56,437 bases of DNA from CAYVKM01 sp964452045 (GCA_964452045.1 CAYVKM010000015.1:1-56437); one strand, 5' to 3'. Shown: positions 23,974 through 34,130, counted from the stretch's first letter. Numbers and translations: made by a program. The notes: generated from the letters alone by a model not told the origin.

Positions 23974-24330
23974 TTATTGACGGTGTGTTTCCGGCTCAAA
24001 CTGTTCACACGAATCTTTGAGAACAATTTCGACATTTCGTAATCTGCATTTGTAGTAAAAATCCTCAACTTCTGCTTCATTTTCACTCATGTGTATAAAG
24101 GATAACCGGTATTTACAATTTTGGCAAATTTTTGGGACTATTTCTGATTTAGATTTAAGCGAGGAGGAAATCCCCACCCGGTAGAAAAATCGGGATATAC
24201 TCTCAATATAAAACGATATCTGCTGTAATATTTTTTTGATTCTCAGAATAACCAGAAGTTGAAAAAGAAATATGGTAAATATGATAAAGATTATAATTGC
24301 CAGGGAATAGGGATCATAAAATAATTCCAT
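23974..24330 (-). CDS. Single-pass membrane protein with cytosolic CxxC motif
   Basis: I take the ATG at 24330 (MELFYDPYSL), placed 8 bases after a GAGG; in-frame ATGs at 24336 and 24366 are alternatives. The 118-residue product has one transmembrane helix (about residues 8-30, LAIIIFIIFTIFLFQLLVIL), a basic stretch, then CQNCKYRLSF and later YYKCRLRNVEI and DSCEQFEP. Four cysteines in this soluble part could form a zinc ribbon. No family is recognised. Confidence 0.55.
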   Translation of the reverse strand: MELFYDPYSLAIIIFIIFTIFLFQLLVILRIKKILQQISFYIESISRFFYRVGISSSLKSKSEIVPKICQNCKYRLSFIHMSENEAEVEDFYYKCRLRNVEIVLKDSCEQFEPETHRQ

Positions 24331-24543
24331 TATCATATCCTCTGCCTTTTCTACCTTGTATACCACAAAAAACGAATCCGGTTTCGGGCTATTTCTATCT
24401 TATATTTTCGGAATTTTTTGATTGAAGTTGATCGATCCAAAATTTTTAGGAGGATGTTTCTTTGTTCAAAATAGAAATATCAATTCCACTTCAGAAACCT
24501 GATCTGGCTCGCAAATTTCTGGAATTGAATCAGTATCTACATT

Positions 24544-25320
24544 TTATAAGAAGGGGAGGATAAATCCGATACCGAGAGAGATAAAAAAGCCGCTAAAATC
24601 ATATATTTCTTCCGGTGTATAATTCGAATCGGAGACCTCCAATCTGCCATTTGAGATTCCCGGGAAGTTCTGATCGACATTAATTCTTCCATTCATCTGC
24701 TGTAAATTGGCCAGTCGGTAACCTGCTTCGAGAAAAAGGGACAAATAAGGGGTCAATCGAATTTCTGCACCGCCCATAAAATTAGCGATCAGGGCGGTAG
24801 ATGAATACTGTCCCGAGTTATCAACTCTATTCGTTCCATCCGTGTATTTGGTTAGTGCATCAGTCCAACCAAAACCTAACCCTATACCACCCCCCAAATA
24901 AAAATTGACACGTTTCCAGGTGTTGTATCCCAGATAGTATTTTAGTCCCACACTCGCTTCAATGTATTCAATCTGACGTTTAAATAAAAAGTTTACCGAA
25001 TTCGGGGGACCTTCTTGGAAATATTCACTTTTGGTTTCTTCTTTAAAAAAGTAGGTATTTAAATTTAAAAAGTAGTTCTCGCTAAGGTGGTACTGAACCT
25101 GAATACCCCATCCGTAATTACCATTCAATTTTTCGGGTAAGAGTAGAGGTTGATCGACTAAATTTCGCAATTGATCAACTCTGTTCGCGATATCCCTGTT
25201 CACATCGTCCATTCGCACCTGGGAATAAGCCAGATATGGTTTTACTTTGAATGATTGGGTATGTCCTGATTGATATTGGACAAAAAAAGCCAGGAAGAAG
25301 TACCAGAGGTATTTTTTCAT
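24544..25320 (-). CDS. Outer-membrane beta-barrel protein
   Basis: From ATG 25320 (MKKYLWYFFLAFFVQYQSG) there is a signal peptide ending near HTQS, giving about 258 residues in total. The rest shows alternating hydrophobic/polar strands with aromatic ends (for example YGWGIQVQYHLSENYFLNLN, FYLGGGIGLGFGW and a final FFISLGIGFILPFL), typical of the OmpA/OmpX-like porin-family barrels common in FCB bacteria. Function not inferable. An in-frame earlier start at 25344 would extend past the signal peptide and is less likely. It lies 109 bases downstream of the GWxTD gene. Confidence 0.75.
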   Translation of the reverse strand: MKKYLWYFFLAFFVQYQSGHTQSFKVKPYLAYSQVRMDDVNRDIANRVDQLRNLVDQPLLLPEKLNGNYGWGIQVQYHLSENYFLNLNTYFFKEETKSEYFQEGPPNSVNFLFKRQIEYIEASVGLKYYLGYNTWKRVNFYLGGGIGLGFGWTDALTKYTDGTNRVDNSGQYSSTALIANFMGGAEIRLTPYLSLFLEAGYRLANLQQMNGRINVDQNFPGISNGRLEVSDSNYTPEEIYDFSGFFISLGIGFILPFL

Positions 25321-25429
25321 TTGGCAAAACCCAGATTGTAACAAATTTTTCGTGGTCTAATTCTTTCTTCTCGAAAGTAAGCCTTTTTACTAAAATAAAT
25401 CGATTACTCAAATACCGGATTGATTCAGA

Positions 25430-26704
25430 TTAATTAAATTCCTGGTCAATATAATCCGGGTGCAGATAATAATCGCCAAATCCCGTTCGGTCTATGAACA
25501 CAAATATTTTCCTTACACTGTAATAACGCCACACCTCATAGGGGACAGAATCAATTTCGAAAGGGTGTCTCTCGATATCGTCCGGCTGGCCAAATTTGAT
25601 AAAGATTCTCCCTCTATCTGTTAGCCACCCATTTACACTTAGGGTGGAAAAATTTTCGTTGGCATAATTGACCCGGAGAAAATATTCGTCCATCAATTCA
25701 TTTTTCTGGGTTTCTTGGTTGGGATCCATTCGGTTCCAGAAGCGGTCAAAATAGGCCCGCTTGCTCTCATAGGGCTGTTTTAAAGCCCAGCCTATGGAAT
25801 CTGCTTCCAATAAATAGCGCATTTGCTCGAGTGCTTTATCCAAATCTTTAGGCGATTGTGGACTCTCTGTCCAGTAAAACGAGAATATTTTTCTTAAAGT
25901 AATCGCCTTTCCGTGGTAACTTCCGATCACTTCAAGCTCGTATCGGCTTTGATCAAACTGATGACGATTAATCCGGATATAGTGATTGCTTCTTTGCTCG
26001 TCTTTTACCAGAGAATATTCATTCACCTGGGCCACTGTGCCAGAGGCATTTCGGATGGTATATTTTACGTTGAGAGTATCCTGAGGTTTATCGACGATTG
26101 ATGCAAAATAAAAATAAAAATGCTTATTCTCTCCGCTGAAGTTACTGGTCAAATTGGGTTCAAAACTAGAAATATTCCCCAAACTGTCGGTTTGATAATC
26201 CTGGAAGAAGAGGATATCACTCAATAAAAAGTCCTTTGACTTAATATCCTCGAGTTCGAAATGAATTTTCCGGTTTACCTGCTTGTTACTGTTTTTATCC
26301 AGGGCAGTGATAACGGCATCATAAATATTTGGAGGCAAGGAAATATCAGTGGTATAAGAATTTTTAATTTTACGCGAATTTGTTTCTTCGAATAAAGGGG
26401 TCTTTATTTCTTTATTAATTGTCCGATTGAAGACAAATTCTTTTTGCTGATTGTTTATATATATATCGAACTGAACTTCCGCTTCGAAGATGTCATCCTT
26501 TTTTAAAAACGTCAGATCGTCGTTCATGATCTGAAAATACAAACGAACAATTCTGTTCTCACCCGCGTCATCAAAAGTTCGAAAGATCCCAGCCTGAAAA
26601 AATGGAAGACCAACCCCACTCAATTTTGGGCTCGACATATACTGAGCCGATATGTTTGAAATAAAAAGTATTGAAAAAATTAAAACTAAGGCTACTTTCT
26701 TCAT
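25430..26704 (-). CDS. Secreted GWxTD-domain protein
   Basis: The 424-residue protein has a signal peptide (MKKVALVLIFSILFISNISA), a beta-rich middle part, and a C-terminal GWxTD domain: SVNGWLTDRGRIFIKFGQPD followed by VPYEVWRYYSVRKIFVF. The GWxTD domain is widespread in FCB and Acidobacteria genomes and has no established function; proteins are exported and often appear in multigene families. It begins 2 bases after the rimO stop region on the same strand, so the pair is probably co-transcribed (rimO first). Confidence 0.9.
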   Translation of the reverse strand: MKKVALVLIFSILFISNISAQYMSSPKLSGVGLPFFQAGIFRTFDDAGENRIVRLYFQIMNDDLTFLKKDDIFEAEVQFDIYINNQQKEFVFNRTINKEIKTPLFEETNSRKIKNSYTTDISLPPNIYDAVITALDKNSNKQVNRKIHFELEDIKSKDFLLSDILFFQDYQTDSLGNISSFEPNLTSNFSGENKHFYFYFASIVDKPQDTLNVKYTIRNASGTVAQVNEYSLVKDEQRSNHYIRINRHQFDQSRYELEVIGSYHGKAITLRKIFSFYWTESPQSPKDLDKALEQMRYLLEADSIGWALKQPYESKRAYFDRFWNRMDPNQETQKNELMDEYFLRVNYANENFSTLSVNGWLTDRGRIFIKFGQPDDIERHPFEIDSVPYEVWRYYSVRKIFVFIDRTGFGDYYLHPDYIDQEFN

Positions 26705-26706
26705 TA

Positions 26707-28032
26707 TTACTCCATAATTTGACCAAATAATTCATACTCTAAAGAGTCAACGATTTTGATATTATAAAATGTCCCCTCAATAATATTTTGGGGAGGATTT
26801 TCAATAATTACTTCATTGTCAATCTCCGGCGAATCACCGTATGTTCTGCCCACAGCAATATTTTTTGCCTCATTAACATCGTCAATTAAAATCCGAAAAG
26901 TCATGTTTCTTTTTTCCAAATTCTTCTGAGAAGAAATCTTTTGTTGCACAGCCATTATCTCATTATAACGTTCCTCAACAATACGCTGCGGAGGCGATTC
27001 AAGTTGAAAAGCAGCAGTGTTTTCTTCCGCGGAGTACTGGAATACCCCGAGTCGATCAAATTTAAATTCTTCAATGAAATTTCTGAGTTCGGTAAAATCC
27101 TTTTCCGTCTCCCCCGGATGACCAACCAATAAAGTGGTCCGTAAAACCACATCAGAAATATTATCGCGTAATGACTGTAAAATGGTTTTAATTTGTCGGG
27201 AATTTCCACCACGTTTCATTATTTTTAACATCCGATCGGAAATGTGCTGAATGGGCATATCGATGTAGTGCGCAATTTTGTCACTTTTTTGAATGAGATC
27301 GATCAACCCATCCTGGAAGGTTGTTGGATAAGCATAATGAAGGCGAATCCATTCGATTCCGTCAATCTTCTCCAGATCTTTTAACAAATCAATTATTCGC
27401 TTTTTTTTATACAGATCGAGTCCATAAAAGGTAGTATCCTGGGCTATCAGAATTATCTCTTTTACATTCTTTTCTGCCAGTATTTTTGTTTCCTGAACTA
27501 TATCTTCCATCGGCCGGCTGCGATGACGTCCTCGCATAAGTGGTATCGCACAAAAAGTACATTTATGGTTACAACCTTCTGATATTTTCAGATACGCAAA
27601 ATGTTTCTTTTGTGAGAGGTGCCGATCTTCGTATAGATGCTGAGTATGAGTATTATCCAAATCCAAAAATTTGATAATACCTGAATAATCTTCAGTTCCG
27701 AAATAGGCATCAACCTCGGGTATTTTTTTGACCAGGGTTTGTGAGTATCTGGCCGATAAACACCCACAAACAACTACCTGAATATCCGGATTTTCCTTTT
27801 TTAATTGACCTGCCTCAAGGATGGCTTGAATTGATTCCTGCTTTGCCGGGGTGATAAATCCGCAGGTATTTAGAATTATCACATCCGCATTTTCGGGTTC
27901 CTCGAGTAAGGTGACACCGTTGGCCAAGAGTTGTCCCATTAATATTTCTGAATCATACAGATTTTTGGAGCAACCAAGGGTGGTAATATGTACCTTTTTC
28001 TTAACGTTTGGATTCAGTTCAGGCCGACTCAA
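26707..28032 (-). CDS. rimO: Ribosomal protein S12 methylthiotransferase RimO
   Basis: The 441-residue radical-SAM enzyme has an N-terminal UPF0004 domain with TLGCSKNLYDSE (Cys21), Cys57 in LNTCGF and Cys91 in CGCLSARY, which bind the auxiliary cluster. The radical-SAM motif is SEGCNHKCTFC (Cys154, 158, 161), followed by RGRHRSRP. A C-terminal TRAM domain ends the protein. The TLGCSKN start separates RimO from MiaB. It adds a methylthio group to an aspartate of S12. The downstream GWxTD gene follows within 2 bases. Confidence 0.95.
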   Translation of the reverse strand: MSRPELNPNVKKKVHITTLGCSKNLYDSEILMGQLLANGVTLLEEPENADVIILNTCGFITPAKQESIQAILEAGQLKKENPDIQVVVCGCLSARYSQTLVKKIPEVDAYFGTEDYSGIIKFLDLDNTHTQHLYEDRHLSQKKHFAYLKISEGCNHKCTFCAIPLMRGRHRSRPMEDIVQETKILAEKNVKEIILIAQDTTFYGLDLYKKKRIIDLLKDLEKIDGIEWIRLHYAYPTTFQDGLIDLIQKSDKIAHYIDMPIQHISDRMLKIMKRGGNSRQIKTILQSLRDNISDVVLRTTLLVGHPGETEKDFTELRNFIEEFKFDRLGVFQYSAEENTAAFQLESPPQRIVEERYNEIMAVQQKISSQKNLEKRNMTFRILIDDVNEAKNIAVGRTYGDSPEIDNEVIIENPPQNIIEGTFYNIKIVDSLEYELFGQIME

Positions 28033-28229
28033 TAATTACCTTCTGGAGTATAAATTAAAATAATTAATTTAAGTATATTAAAGCTGCAATAATAATTATC
28101 TGAATTTCCGTTAAAATACAAACGTTTATTTTTGCATACAACTTTTTATAACTATATTAAAAATTAGTTCCTGTATCAAAGAAATCTGCGCTTTGTTTTT
28201 TTAAAGGACTAAAATTTCCGGGAAGGTGA

Positions 28230-29012
28230 CTAGAGTCTTTTAATATATTTCTGATAAACTGGTGTCAGAAATGCAGGTGAGCTGAGGATCTTTAATTTTG
28301 TCATCTCAATTTTATTCCGGGAACCCTGAAGCAACTTTAATCTGAAGGCGGAACTTGAATCTGTGTTATAAACAGGGAATCGTCGAATGGCGAAGGGGTT
28401 AGATTTTTCTGATCCACCATACAAATTTACACAGGCAAAATGATAGCCGGTTTTTTTTACCTGCTCCTGTATGTCATTGTTTTGGATACCAAATGGATAT
28501 GCCATTGAAATGACTTCCTGGCCGGTTATCTGCTCCAACGTACTTTTAGATTCTAGCAACTCCCTCCCTGCTTCGTCGCTGCTTAACCGGGTGAACGCCC
28601 GGTGAGAAATGCCATGGGTCCCTATCTCCAGATTGTTCTGGGCCAATTCTTGAATTTGCTGCTGATTTAAATGGCGGAACCGAATCCCACCCAGATTTGC
28701 ATCCCATTTATTCCATCTGCCGATATAACCGGTAATGACAAACACTACGGCAGTGAATCCAAGTTCCGAAAGGGCGGGATAGGCATGTTCAAATACAGAT
28801 TCATATCCATCATCAAAAGTGATTATGACAGGGTTGGAGGGTAGTTCATTTTTGGATAGATCGCGGAAATTTATCGGGGTATAATTTTCAGTCTTCAGGA
28901 AGTATAAATGTTCAGTAAATTTTTTTGGCGAAACGGTATTTATTCCCCATTCCCGGTTATTAGATATTTTGTGATAAGTGAGTATCGGTATTTGCTGATA
29001 ATTCATCTCCAT
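28230..29012 (-). CDS. Polysaccharide deacetylase (NodB homology) family protein
   Basis: The 260-residue protein has a NodB-type catalytic domain: ILTYHKIS near the start, TFDDGYESV with the catalytic and metal aspartates (D67, D68), and GTHGISHRAF with the metal-binding H133 and H137. YPFG appears later. Such enzymes remove N- or O-acetyl groups from peptidoglycan, chitin-like or exopolysaccharides. No signal peptide is visible, so it may act inside the cell or on a lipid-linked intermediate. Its ATG (29010-29012) overlaps the end of ald, indicating coupling. Confidence 0.85.
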   Translation of the reverse strand: MEMNYQQIPILTYHKISNNREWGINTVSPKKFTEHLYFLKTENYTPINFRDLSKNELPSNPVIITFDDGYESVFEHAYPALSELGFTAVVFVITGYIGRWNKWDANLGGIRFRHLNQQQIQELAQNNLEIGTHGISHRAFTRLSSDEAGRELLESKSTLEQITGQEVISMAYPFGIQNNDIQEQVKKTGYHFACVNLYGGSEKSNPFAIRRFPVYNTDSSSAFRLKLLQGSRNKIEMTKLKILSSPAFLTPVYQKYIKRL

Positions 29013-30145
29013 CAGGAGGTCAAAGTCAAAGATTTCATTTTTTCCTTCAGATCTGCAACTGTTACATTGGCAGCCTCCGAAAGATTTTTTTTGACAACAT
29101 GCCCTTTATAAATAGAGATCCCATGAGCTAGACCTGGGTCATTTAATGCTGCTTTTTCAAGACCTAATTCCGAAATTTTATGAAGGTAAGGAATCAGTGC
29201 CGCAGAAAAAGCACGGGAGGCGATGCGGGGAACTCCGGCAGTTATATTGGAAATACAGTAATGAACCACGCCATCGACCACGAAGGTGGGATTATCTAAA
29301 TGGGTTACCTTGCTGGTCTCAACACTTCCACCCAGATCGATATCAACGTCAACGATTACAGAACCAGCACGCATGGTTTTTACCATCTCCGGAGTAATTA
29401 ATTTGGGCGTCGGTAGACCTGGCACCCGGATGCATGCGATTAAAAGATCTGTGGTTGGTAATAGTTCCTTGATATTCTCATCGGTACTGATAACGGTAGA
29501 AAGATTGGGAAGTCCCAGTGAATCGATTTCCAATAATTTGGAAAATTCCCGGTCCAGGATAACCACTCTGGCACCAAGGTTTGCCGCAGTTATTGCAGCT
29601 TGCCTTCCCACATTTCCGGCGCCAAGAATCGCAACATTTGCTGGTGGTGAACCGGTGACTCTTCCCAGAACAATTCCTCTGCCACCCTGCTGTTTTTGCA
29701 GATAGAAGGCCCCGTTTAAAACCGCCATTTGCCCAGTTATTCTGCCGATAGGGAATAGAAGCGGATATTGTTTGTGTTCGTTTTCAACAAATTCGTAGGA
29801 AAGGCAGGTACAGCCACGACCGGCTAAAGTTTTGATTAATTCCGGATTATTGATAAAATGAAAAAATGAGAAGATGACCTGATCCGGGCGAATGAGTTCC
29901 ATTTCAACAGGTTGTGGTTCTCTAATTTTTAAAACAATTTCAGCTGAAGAATACATTTTTTCCGAAGACGGGACAATTGTAGCACCAACCCGCTCGTATT
30001 GAGAATCAACTGCTTCACAGTATTCTCCGGCCCCGGTTTCCACGATTACCTGATGTCCGAAGCGGGTGATTTCCTTTACCAGAAATGGCAAGGCACCGAC
30101 CCTCATTTCATGTGATCGTAATTCTCTCGGAATTCCAAAAATCAT
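29012..30145 (-). CDS. ald: Alanine dehydrogenase
   Basis: From the ATG at 30145 (MIFGIPRELRSHEMRVG) the protein has 377 residues, close to the usual 370. An in-frame ATG at 30184 would add 13 residues not seen in the family. It has the AlaDH/PNT N-terminal domain with LKIREPQ and FSFFHFINNP (substrate-site Lys and His), and a Rossmann fold with AILGAGNVGRQAA. It interconverts alanine and pyruvate plus ammonia using NAD. The overlap with the deacetylase gene suggests one transcript. Confidence 0.94.
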   Translation of the reverse strand: MIFGIPRELRSHEMRVGALPFLVKEITRFGHQVIVETGAGEYCEAVDSQYERVGATIVPSSEKMYSSAEIVLKIREPQPVEMELIRPDQVIFSFFHFINNPELIKTLAGRGCTCLSYEFVENEHKQYPLLFPIGRITGQMAVLNGAFYLQKQQGGRGIVLGRVTGSPPANVAILGAGNVGRQAAITAANLGARVVILDREFSKLLEIDSLGLPNLSTVISTDENIKELLPTTDLLIACIRVPGLPTPKLITPEMVKTMRAGSVIVDVDIDLGGSVETSKVTHLDNPTFVVDGVVHYCISNITAGVPRIASRAFSAALIPYLHKISELGLEKAALNDPGLAHGISIYKGHVVKKNLSEAANVTVADLKEKMKSLTLTS

Positions 30146-30287
30146 GTTTTGCCTTTCTTTATCATTTGGATAAAATCGTTTCAATATATATAGACACTAA
30201 AAAAAATTGCCATAAATATTTTATTTTGAAATGATTTTATATTCATATAACCATATCTGGTATATGCTTAAAATATTTTTATTGATT

Positions 30288-31541
30288 TTAATTTGGTAAG
30301 AATGCGACCTTCAACAAACGGTCTTTAGACAGAATACCGGTAGTAAGTTCGAATAACTGATCCCGGGAGATTTTTTGAATATTTTCCAGAACACTGTTAA
30401 TGGGATGGTATTCCTTGAGGTATATTTCCATTTTTGCCAATCGACTCATCCGCCTCATAGTACTTTCCAGGCCGAGGACGATATTCCCTTTAAGTTGAGC
30501 TTTTACCTGTTTGAATTCGGATCCAGCAATTGGTTTGGTTCTCAATTTTGCTATTTCCCTATCCAGCAGTTTTAGCGCCTGATCTTTTTTATTCTTATCT
30601 GTCCCCAGGTAAATCACCATCATACCGTTATCTTTAAAGAAATCCAGATAGGAATAGATGGAATATGCCAGTCCATAGCGCTCACGAATATTTTGAAACA
30701 ATCGTGAGCCCATCCCAACGCCAAGTGCCGTATTCAATATCAGCAGTTCATATTTCTGATGATGGTTATAGGGTAATGCAACTGTTCCCAAACATACATG
30801 GGCCTGATTTACTGTTCTGGGAATCGTAAACTCGCCCCTTCCGGTTTTAACGGGAGATAAATCCACTGGATTTTCAGACGCCAGGGGCAGGTTAAACTTT
30901 TTAATACAGAGCTCAACTAATTTTTCATGCTGGATGTTTCCGGCAGCAGCAATAATAATATTTTCGAAGGTATAAAAATCCCGATAAAACTTCAGGATCT
31001 GATCACGGGTCAATTTCTGTACCGTTTGTTTTGACCCGAGGACAGGAAATCCAAGGCTGTTATCCGGGTATAATTTCTCCGTAAATATATCCTGCAGAAG
31101 ATCATCCGGTGTGTCCTCCACACTTCCGATCTCATCCAGGATCACTGTTCTTTCTTTTTCCATTTCAACCTGGGGAAAGGTTGAATTACAGATAATATCA
31201 GAAAGAACGTCGATCGCCTTTGACAAATGTTCATCCAGAAATTCGGCGTAAAAACAAGTTTGTTCTTTTCCGGTAAATGCGTTAAGATACCCGCCAATTG
31301 ACTCCAGACTTCGGGCAATGGTTCTGGCAGATCGTTTTTCCGTACCCTTAAAAAGCATGTGTTCTAAGAAATGGGCTGCGCCGTTTATATCTTTTGTTTC
31401 TTGCCGGGTACCCGCTTTAATCCAGACACCGGCAGAGACTGATCTCACTGTCGGGATATTTTCGGTGATAATTGTAAGACCATTTTCAAGTTTTGTTTTC
31501 TGGTAGGCTTCTGTGATTATCATTTTATGGTTATAACCCAT
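30288..31541 (-). CDS. M16-family zinc protease (processing-peptidase type)
   Basis: The 417-residue protein contains the inverted zinc motif HFLEH (H57, E60, H61) with the downstream glutamate region VEMEKERTVILDEI, then a second, inactive M16 repeat ending near residue 400. This is the size of one-chain mitochondrial-processing-peptidase-like bacterial M16B enzymes. Its place just downstream of pnp is also common in other bacteria. No signal peptide, so cytosolic. The start could be M1 or M7 (31523). A terminator separates it from pnp. Confidence 0.9.
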   Translation of the reverse strand: MGYNHKMIITEAYQKTKLENGLTIITENIPTVRSVSAGVWIKAGTRQETKDINGAAHFLEHMLFKGTEKRSARTIARSLESIGGYLNAFTGKEQTCFYAEFLDEHLSKAIDVLSDIICNSTFPQVEMEKERTVILDEIGSVEDTPDDLLQDIFTEKLYPDNSLGFPVLGSKQTVQKLTRDQILKFYRDFYTFENIIIAAAGNIQHEKLVELCIKKFNLPLASENPVDLSPVKTGRGEFTIPRTVNQAHVCLGTVALPYNHHQKYELLILNTALGVGMGSRLFQNIRERYGLAYSIYSYLDFFKDNGMMVIYLGTDKNKKDQALKLLDREIAKLRTKPIAGSEFKQVKAQLKGNIVLGLESTMRRMSRLAKMEIYLKEYHPINSVLENIQKISRDQLFELTTGILSKDRLLKVAFLPN

Positions 31542-31689
31542 TTCTTATTTGTAATCTCAAACGAAAGCTATTCAAAATTAACTTAAATATATCAGGATAA
31601 TATTCGGATTTTCCTGATCTAAAATTAATTTATTGGGATATAATTATAAAAATTAATTTTCTAATCTTTGCGGTTTAAGAAATTCCTGC

Positions 31690-31719
31690 AATTTTAAAAG
31701 GGGCTTTCGCCCCTCTTTT
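31690..31719 (-). terminator. Rho-independent terminator after pnp
   Basis: On the minus strand GAGGGGC-GAAA-GCCCCTTTT forms a stem with a GNRA tetraloop, followed by AAAATT after a short T-run. It overlaps the last base of the pnp stop and ends the rimP-pnp operon before the M16 gene. Confidence 0.8.
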
Positions 31720-33826
31720 ATAATTCTTCAACTTTTTGTTTCTTTTCCTCGCGTCTTAAAAATTCTTTACGACTGAGGTTATAACGCCCTTCCCGGTCAA
31801 CTTCTTTAAGAACAACATCCACTTTATCACCAATTTTTACAATATCTGTCACGTTGTTTACCCGCTTCAAGTCGAGTTCGGAAATGTGGATTAAACCCTC
31901 TTTTCCGGGCATGAATTCCGCAAATGCTCCGAAGTTCATGATGCGTTTTATGGTAGCATGATATACTTTACCAGTTTCCGGGACCGCGATAATTGCCTCT
32001 ATCTTTTCCTTGGCTTTTTGAGCCATGTTGACATCGGGCGATGCTATAACAGTCAAACCGGAATCATCAATATCAATTTTGGCACCGGTTTCTTCGATAA
32101 TCGCACGGATATTTTTTCCGGATGGACCAATAATCTCGCCGATTTTATCGGTGGGTACCATTAAAGTGAGGATACGGGGTGCATAGGGAGAGATATCTGC
32201 CCGTGGTTGCCCGATAGCTGCATCCATCAGCTCCAGAATTTTCAACCGCGCTTTGTGGGCATTCTCCAGTGCTGTTTTCATAATTTCGAAATTGATTCCC
32301 GAGATTTTAATATCCATCTGGAAAGCGGTAATACCCTCTTTTGTCCCGGCCACCTTGAAATCCATATCACCCAGGTGATCTTCATCTCCCAGGATATCGG
32401 TTAATATTTTTACATCGGAATTTTCCTTAATTAATCCCATGGCAATACCTGCCACATGGCATTTAGTCGGGACTCCGGCGTCCATTAAACTTAATGAACC
32501 CGAGCACACTGTTGCCATGGACGAAGAACCATTCGACTCCAGAATATCCGATACGATACGGATCGTGTAAGGAAATGAATCGTCTGAAGGTAAAATCGGT
32601 TTCAAAGACCGTTCGGCCAGGTTTCCATGGCCAATTTCCCGTCGACCAGGACCCCGGAATGGCCGAACCTCGCCTACGCTAAAGGGCGGGAAATTATAGT
32701 GAAGCATATAACTTTTGCTGCTTTCACCTTCCAGGTTTTCAACAAGCTGTTCATCTATTTTGGTACCCAGTGTTGTTGCAGCCAGACTTTGGGTTTGACC
32801 CCGGGTAAATAAAGCCGATCCGTGTGTCCGTGGAAGTACACCAACTTCACAGTTAATCTCGCGGATTTCATCCATGCCCCGTCCATCCAGCCTCCGGTTT
32901 TCCTGAACAATCATTTTCCGAACTTCTTCCTTTTCGATGGTATGGAGATATTCTTTAATGGCACTCAGGAATTCTTCGTACTCTTCACCCAACTTTTCAA
33001 TAATTTCATCACGAACCTGATTTAACTTATCATGCCGGGACTTTTTTTCGGTTATTTGGATTGTTTCTTTGATCTGATCTCTGCCAAGTTTTTCCAATTG
33101 GTCTGATAATTCCTGGGGAAATTCGGGAGCCACCACTTCCATCTTTTCCGCTGAGAGTTCGGATATAATTTCCATCTGCAAGTCAATTAATTCTTTGAGG
33201 GCATTATGACCGAACTCCAGAGCTTCGATCATATCCTGTTCTCCGATCTCATGGGCTTCCCCTTCGACCATCAGAATGGAGTCGCCTGTACCGGCGATTA
33301 TCAGCTCCAGATCACTTTCATCCAGCTGGGTGAAGGTTGGATTCAGCACGAACTGACCGGCAATCCGGCCAACCCGCACCGATGCAATGGGACCGTTAAA
33401 TGGAATATCCGATATCGATAGTGCTATGGAGGCGCCTAAAGTTCCGAAAATATCGGCATCATTTTCCTGATCGCTGCTTATCACAAAAGCTGCGATCTGG
33501 GTGTCGTTCCGATAATTGTCCGGAAACAACGGACGTAAGGGCCGGTCAATAAGCCGTGCGCTTAGAATTTCTTTTTCACTCGGCCGACCTTCCCGTTTAA
33601 AAAATCCGCCCGGTATCTTACCGGCGGCATAAGTTTTTTCCTGGTATTCAACTGATAATGGGAAGAAATCGATGTCTTCCCGAATATTTTTACTGGCGGT
33701 AGCGGTGACCAATACCATAGTATCTGCATAACGTATGAGAGCAGAACCATTGGCCTGCTTTGCCATACGTCCGATTTCAACGGTAAGTGTACGTCCACCG
33801 ATTTCCCGTTCTTTTTTTAAAATCAT
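31718..33826 (-). CDS. pnp: Polyribonucleotide nucleotidyltransferase (PNPase)
   Basis: The 702-residue protein has two RNase PH domains: the first with GKIPGGFFKREGRPSEKEIL and LIDRPLRPLFP, the second with LDGRGMDEIR and GEVRPFRGPGRREIGHG. A linking helical domain lies between them. KH (GEIIGPSGKNIRAIIEETGA, about 560-580) and S1 (FGAFAEFMPGKEGLIHISEL, about 635-655) domains follow. It degrades RNA 3' to 5' by phosphorolysis. It sits 21 bases after rpsO, the classic rpsO-pnp pair. Confidence 0.98.
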   Translation of the reverse strand: MILKKEREIGGRTLTVEIGRMAKQANGSALIRYADTMVLVTATASKNIREDIDFFPLSVEYQEKTYAAGKIPGGFFKREGRPSEKEILSARLIDRPLRPLFPDNYRNDTQIAAFVISSDQENDADIFGTLGASIALSISDIPFNGPIASVRVGRIAGQFVLNPTFTQLDESDLELIIAGTGDSILMVEGEAHEIGEQDMIEALEFGHNALKELIDLQMEIISELSAEKMEVVAPEFPQELSDQLEKLGRDQIKETIQITEKKSRHDKLNQVRDEIIEKLGEEYEEFLSAIKEYLHTIEKEEVRKMIVQENRRLDGRGMDEIREINCEVGVLPRTHGSALFTRGQTQSLAATTLGTKIDEQLVENLEGESSKSYMLHYNFPPFSVGEVRPFRGPGRREIGHGNLAERSLKPILPSDDSFPYTIRIVSDILESNGSSSMATVCSGSLSLMDAGVPTKCHVAGIAMGLIKENSDVKILTDILGDEDHLGDMDFKVAGTKEGITAFQMDIKISGINFEIMKTALENAHKARLKILELMDAAIGQPRADISPYAPRILTLMVPTDKIGEIIGPSGKNIRAIIEETGAKIDIDDSGLTVIASPDVNMAQKAKEKIEAIIAVPETGKVYHATIKRIMNFGAFAEFMPGKEGLIHISELDLKRVNNVTDIVKIGDKVDVVLKEVDREGRYNLSRKEFLRREEKKQKVEEL

Positions 33827-33847
33827 TATATACCCTAACTCCTCTGT

Positions 33848-34117
33848 TTATCTTCTTAATCCGAGTTCATTGATCAGAGACCGGTAACGTTCGATATCTG
33901 TTTTCAATAAATAATTTAATAACCGTCTGCGTTGACCAACAAGTTTTAATAGTCCCCGTCTGGAATGATGATCTTTTGAATTGCTCTTTAAGTGTTCCGT
34001 CAGATCAACAATGCGACGGGTAATCAGTGCTACCTGAACTTCAGTTTTGCCCGAGTTTTTCTCTTCTCCACCAAATTTTTTGATGATCTCGAGCTTTTCT
34101 TCTTTGGTTAATGACAT
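33848..34117 (-). CDS. rpsO: 30S ribosomal protein S15
   Basis: The 89-residue protein is the usual S15 length and has the conserved GKTEVQVALITRRI, TEHLKSNSKDHHSRRGLL and QRRRLLNYL segments. S15 binds 16S rRNA helices 20-22 early in assembly and in some bacteria represses its own mRNA. It is preceded by ribF (13 bases) and followed by pnp. Confidence 0.97.
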   Translation of the reverse strand: MSLTKEEKLEIIKKFGGEEKNSGKTEVQVALITRRIVDLTEHLKSNSKDHHSRRGLLKLVGQRRRLLNYLLKTDIERYRSLINELGLRR

Positions 34118-34130
34118 TCATGCCTCCAAA

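Noticed and set aside
24462..24563. 33-codon TTG frame (MFKIEISIPLQKPDLARKF start) behind a good AGGAGG on the plus strand
   Set aside because: The ribosome site and spacing are attractive, but the frame is short, runs into the antisense 3' end of the outer-membrane protein gene and has no recognisable family. It could be a gene remnant; not enough to call.
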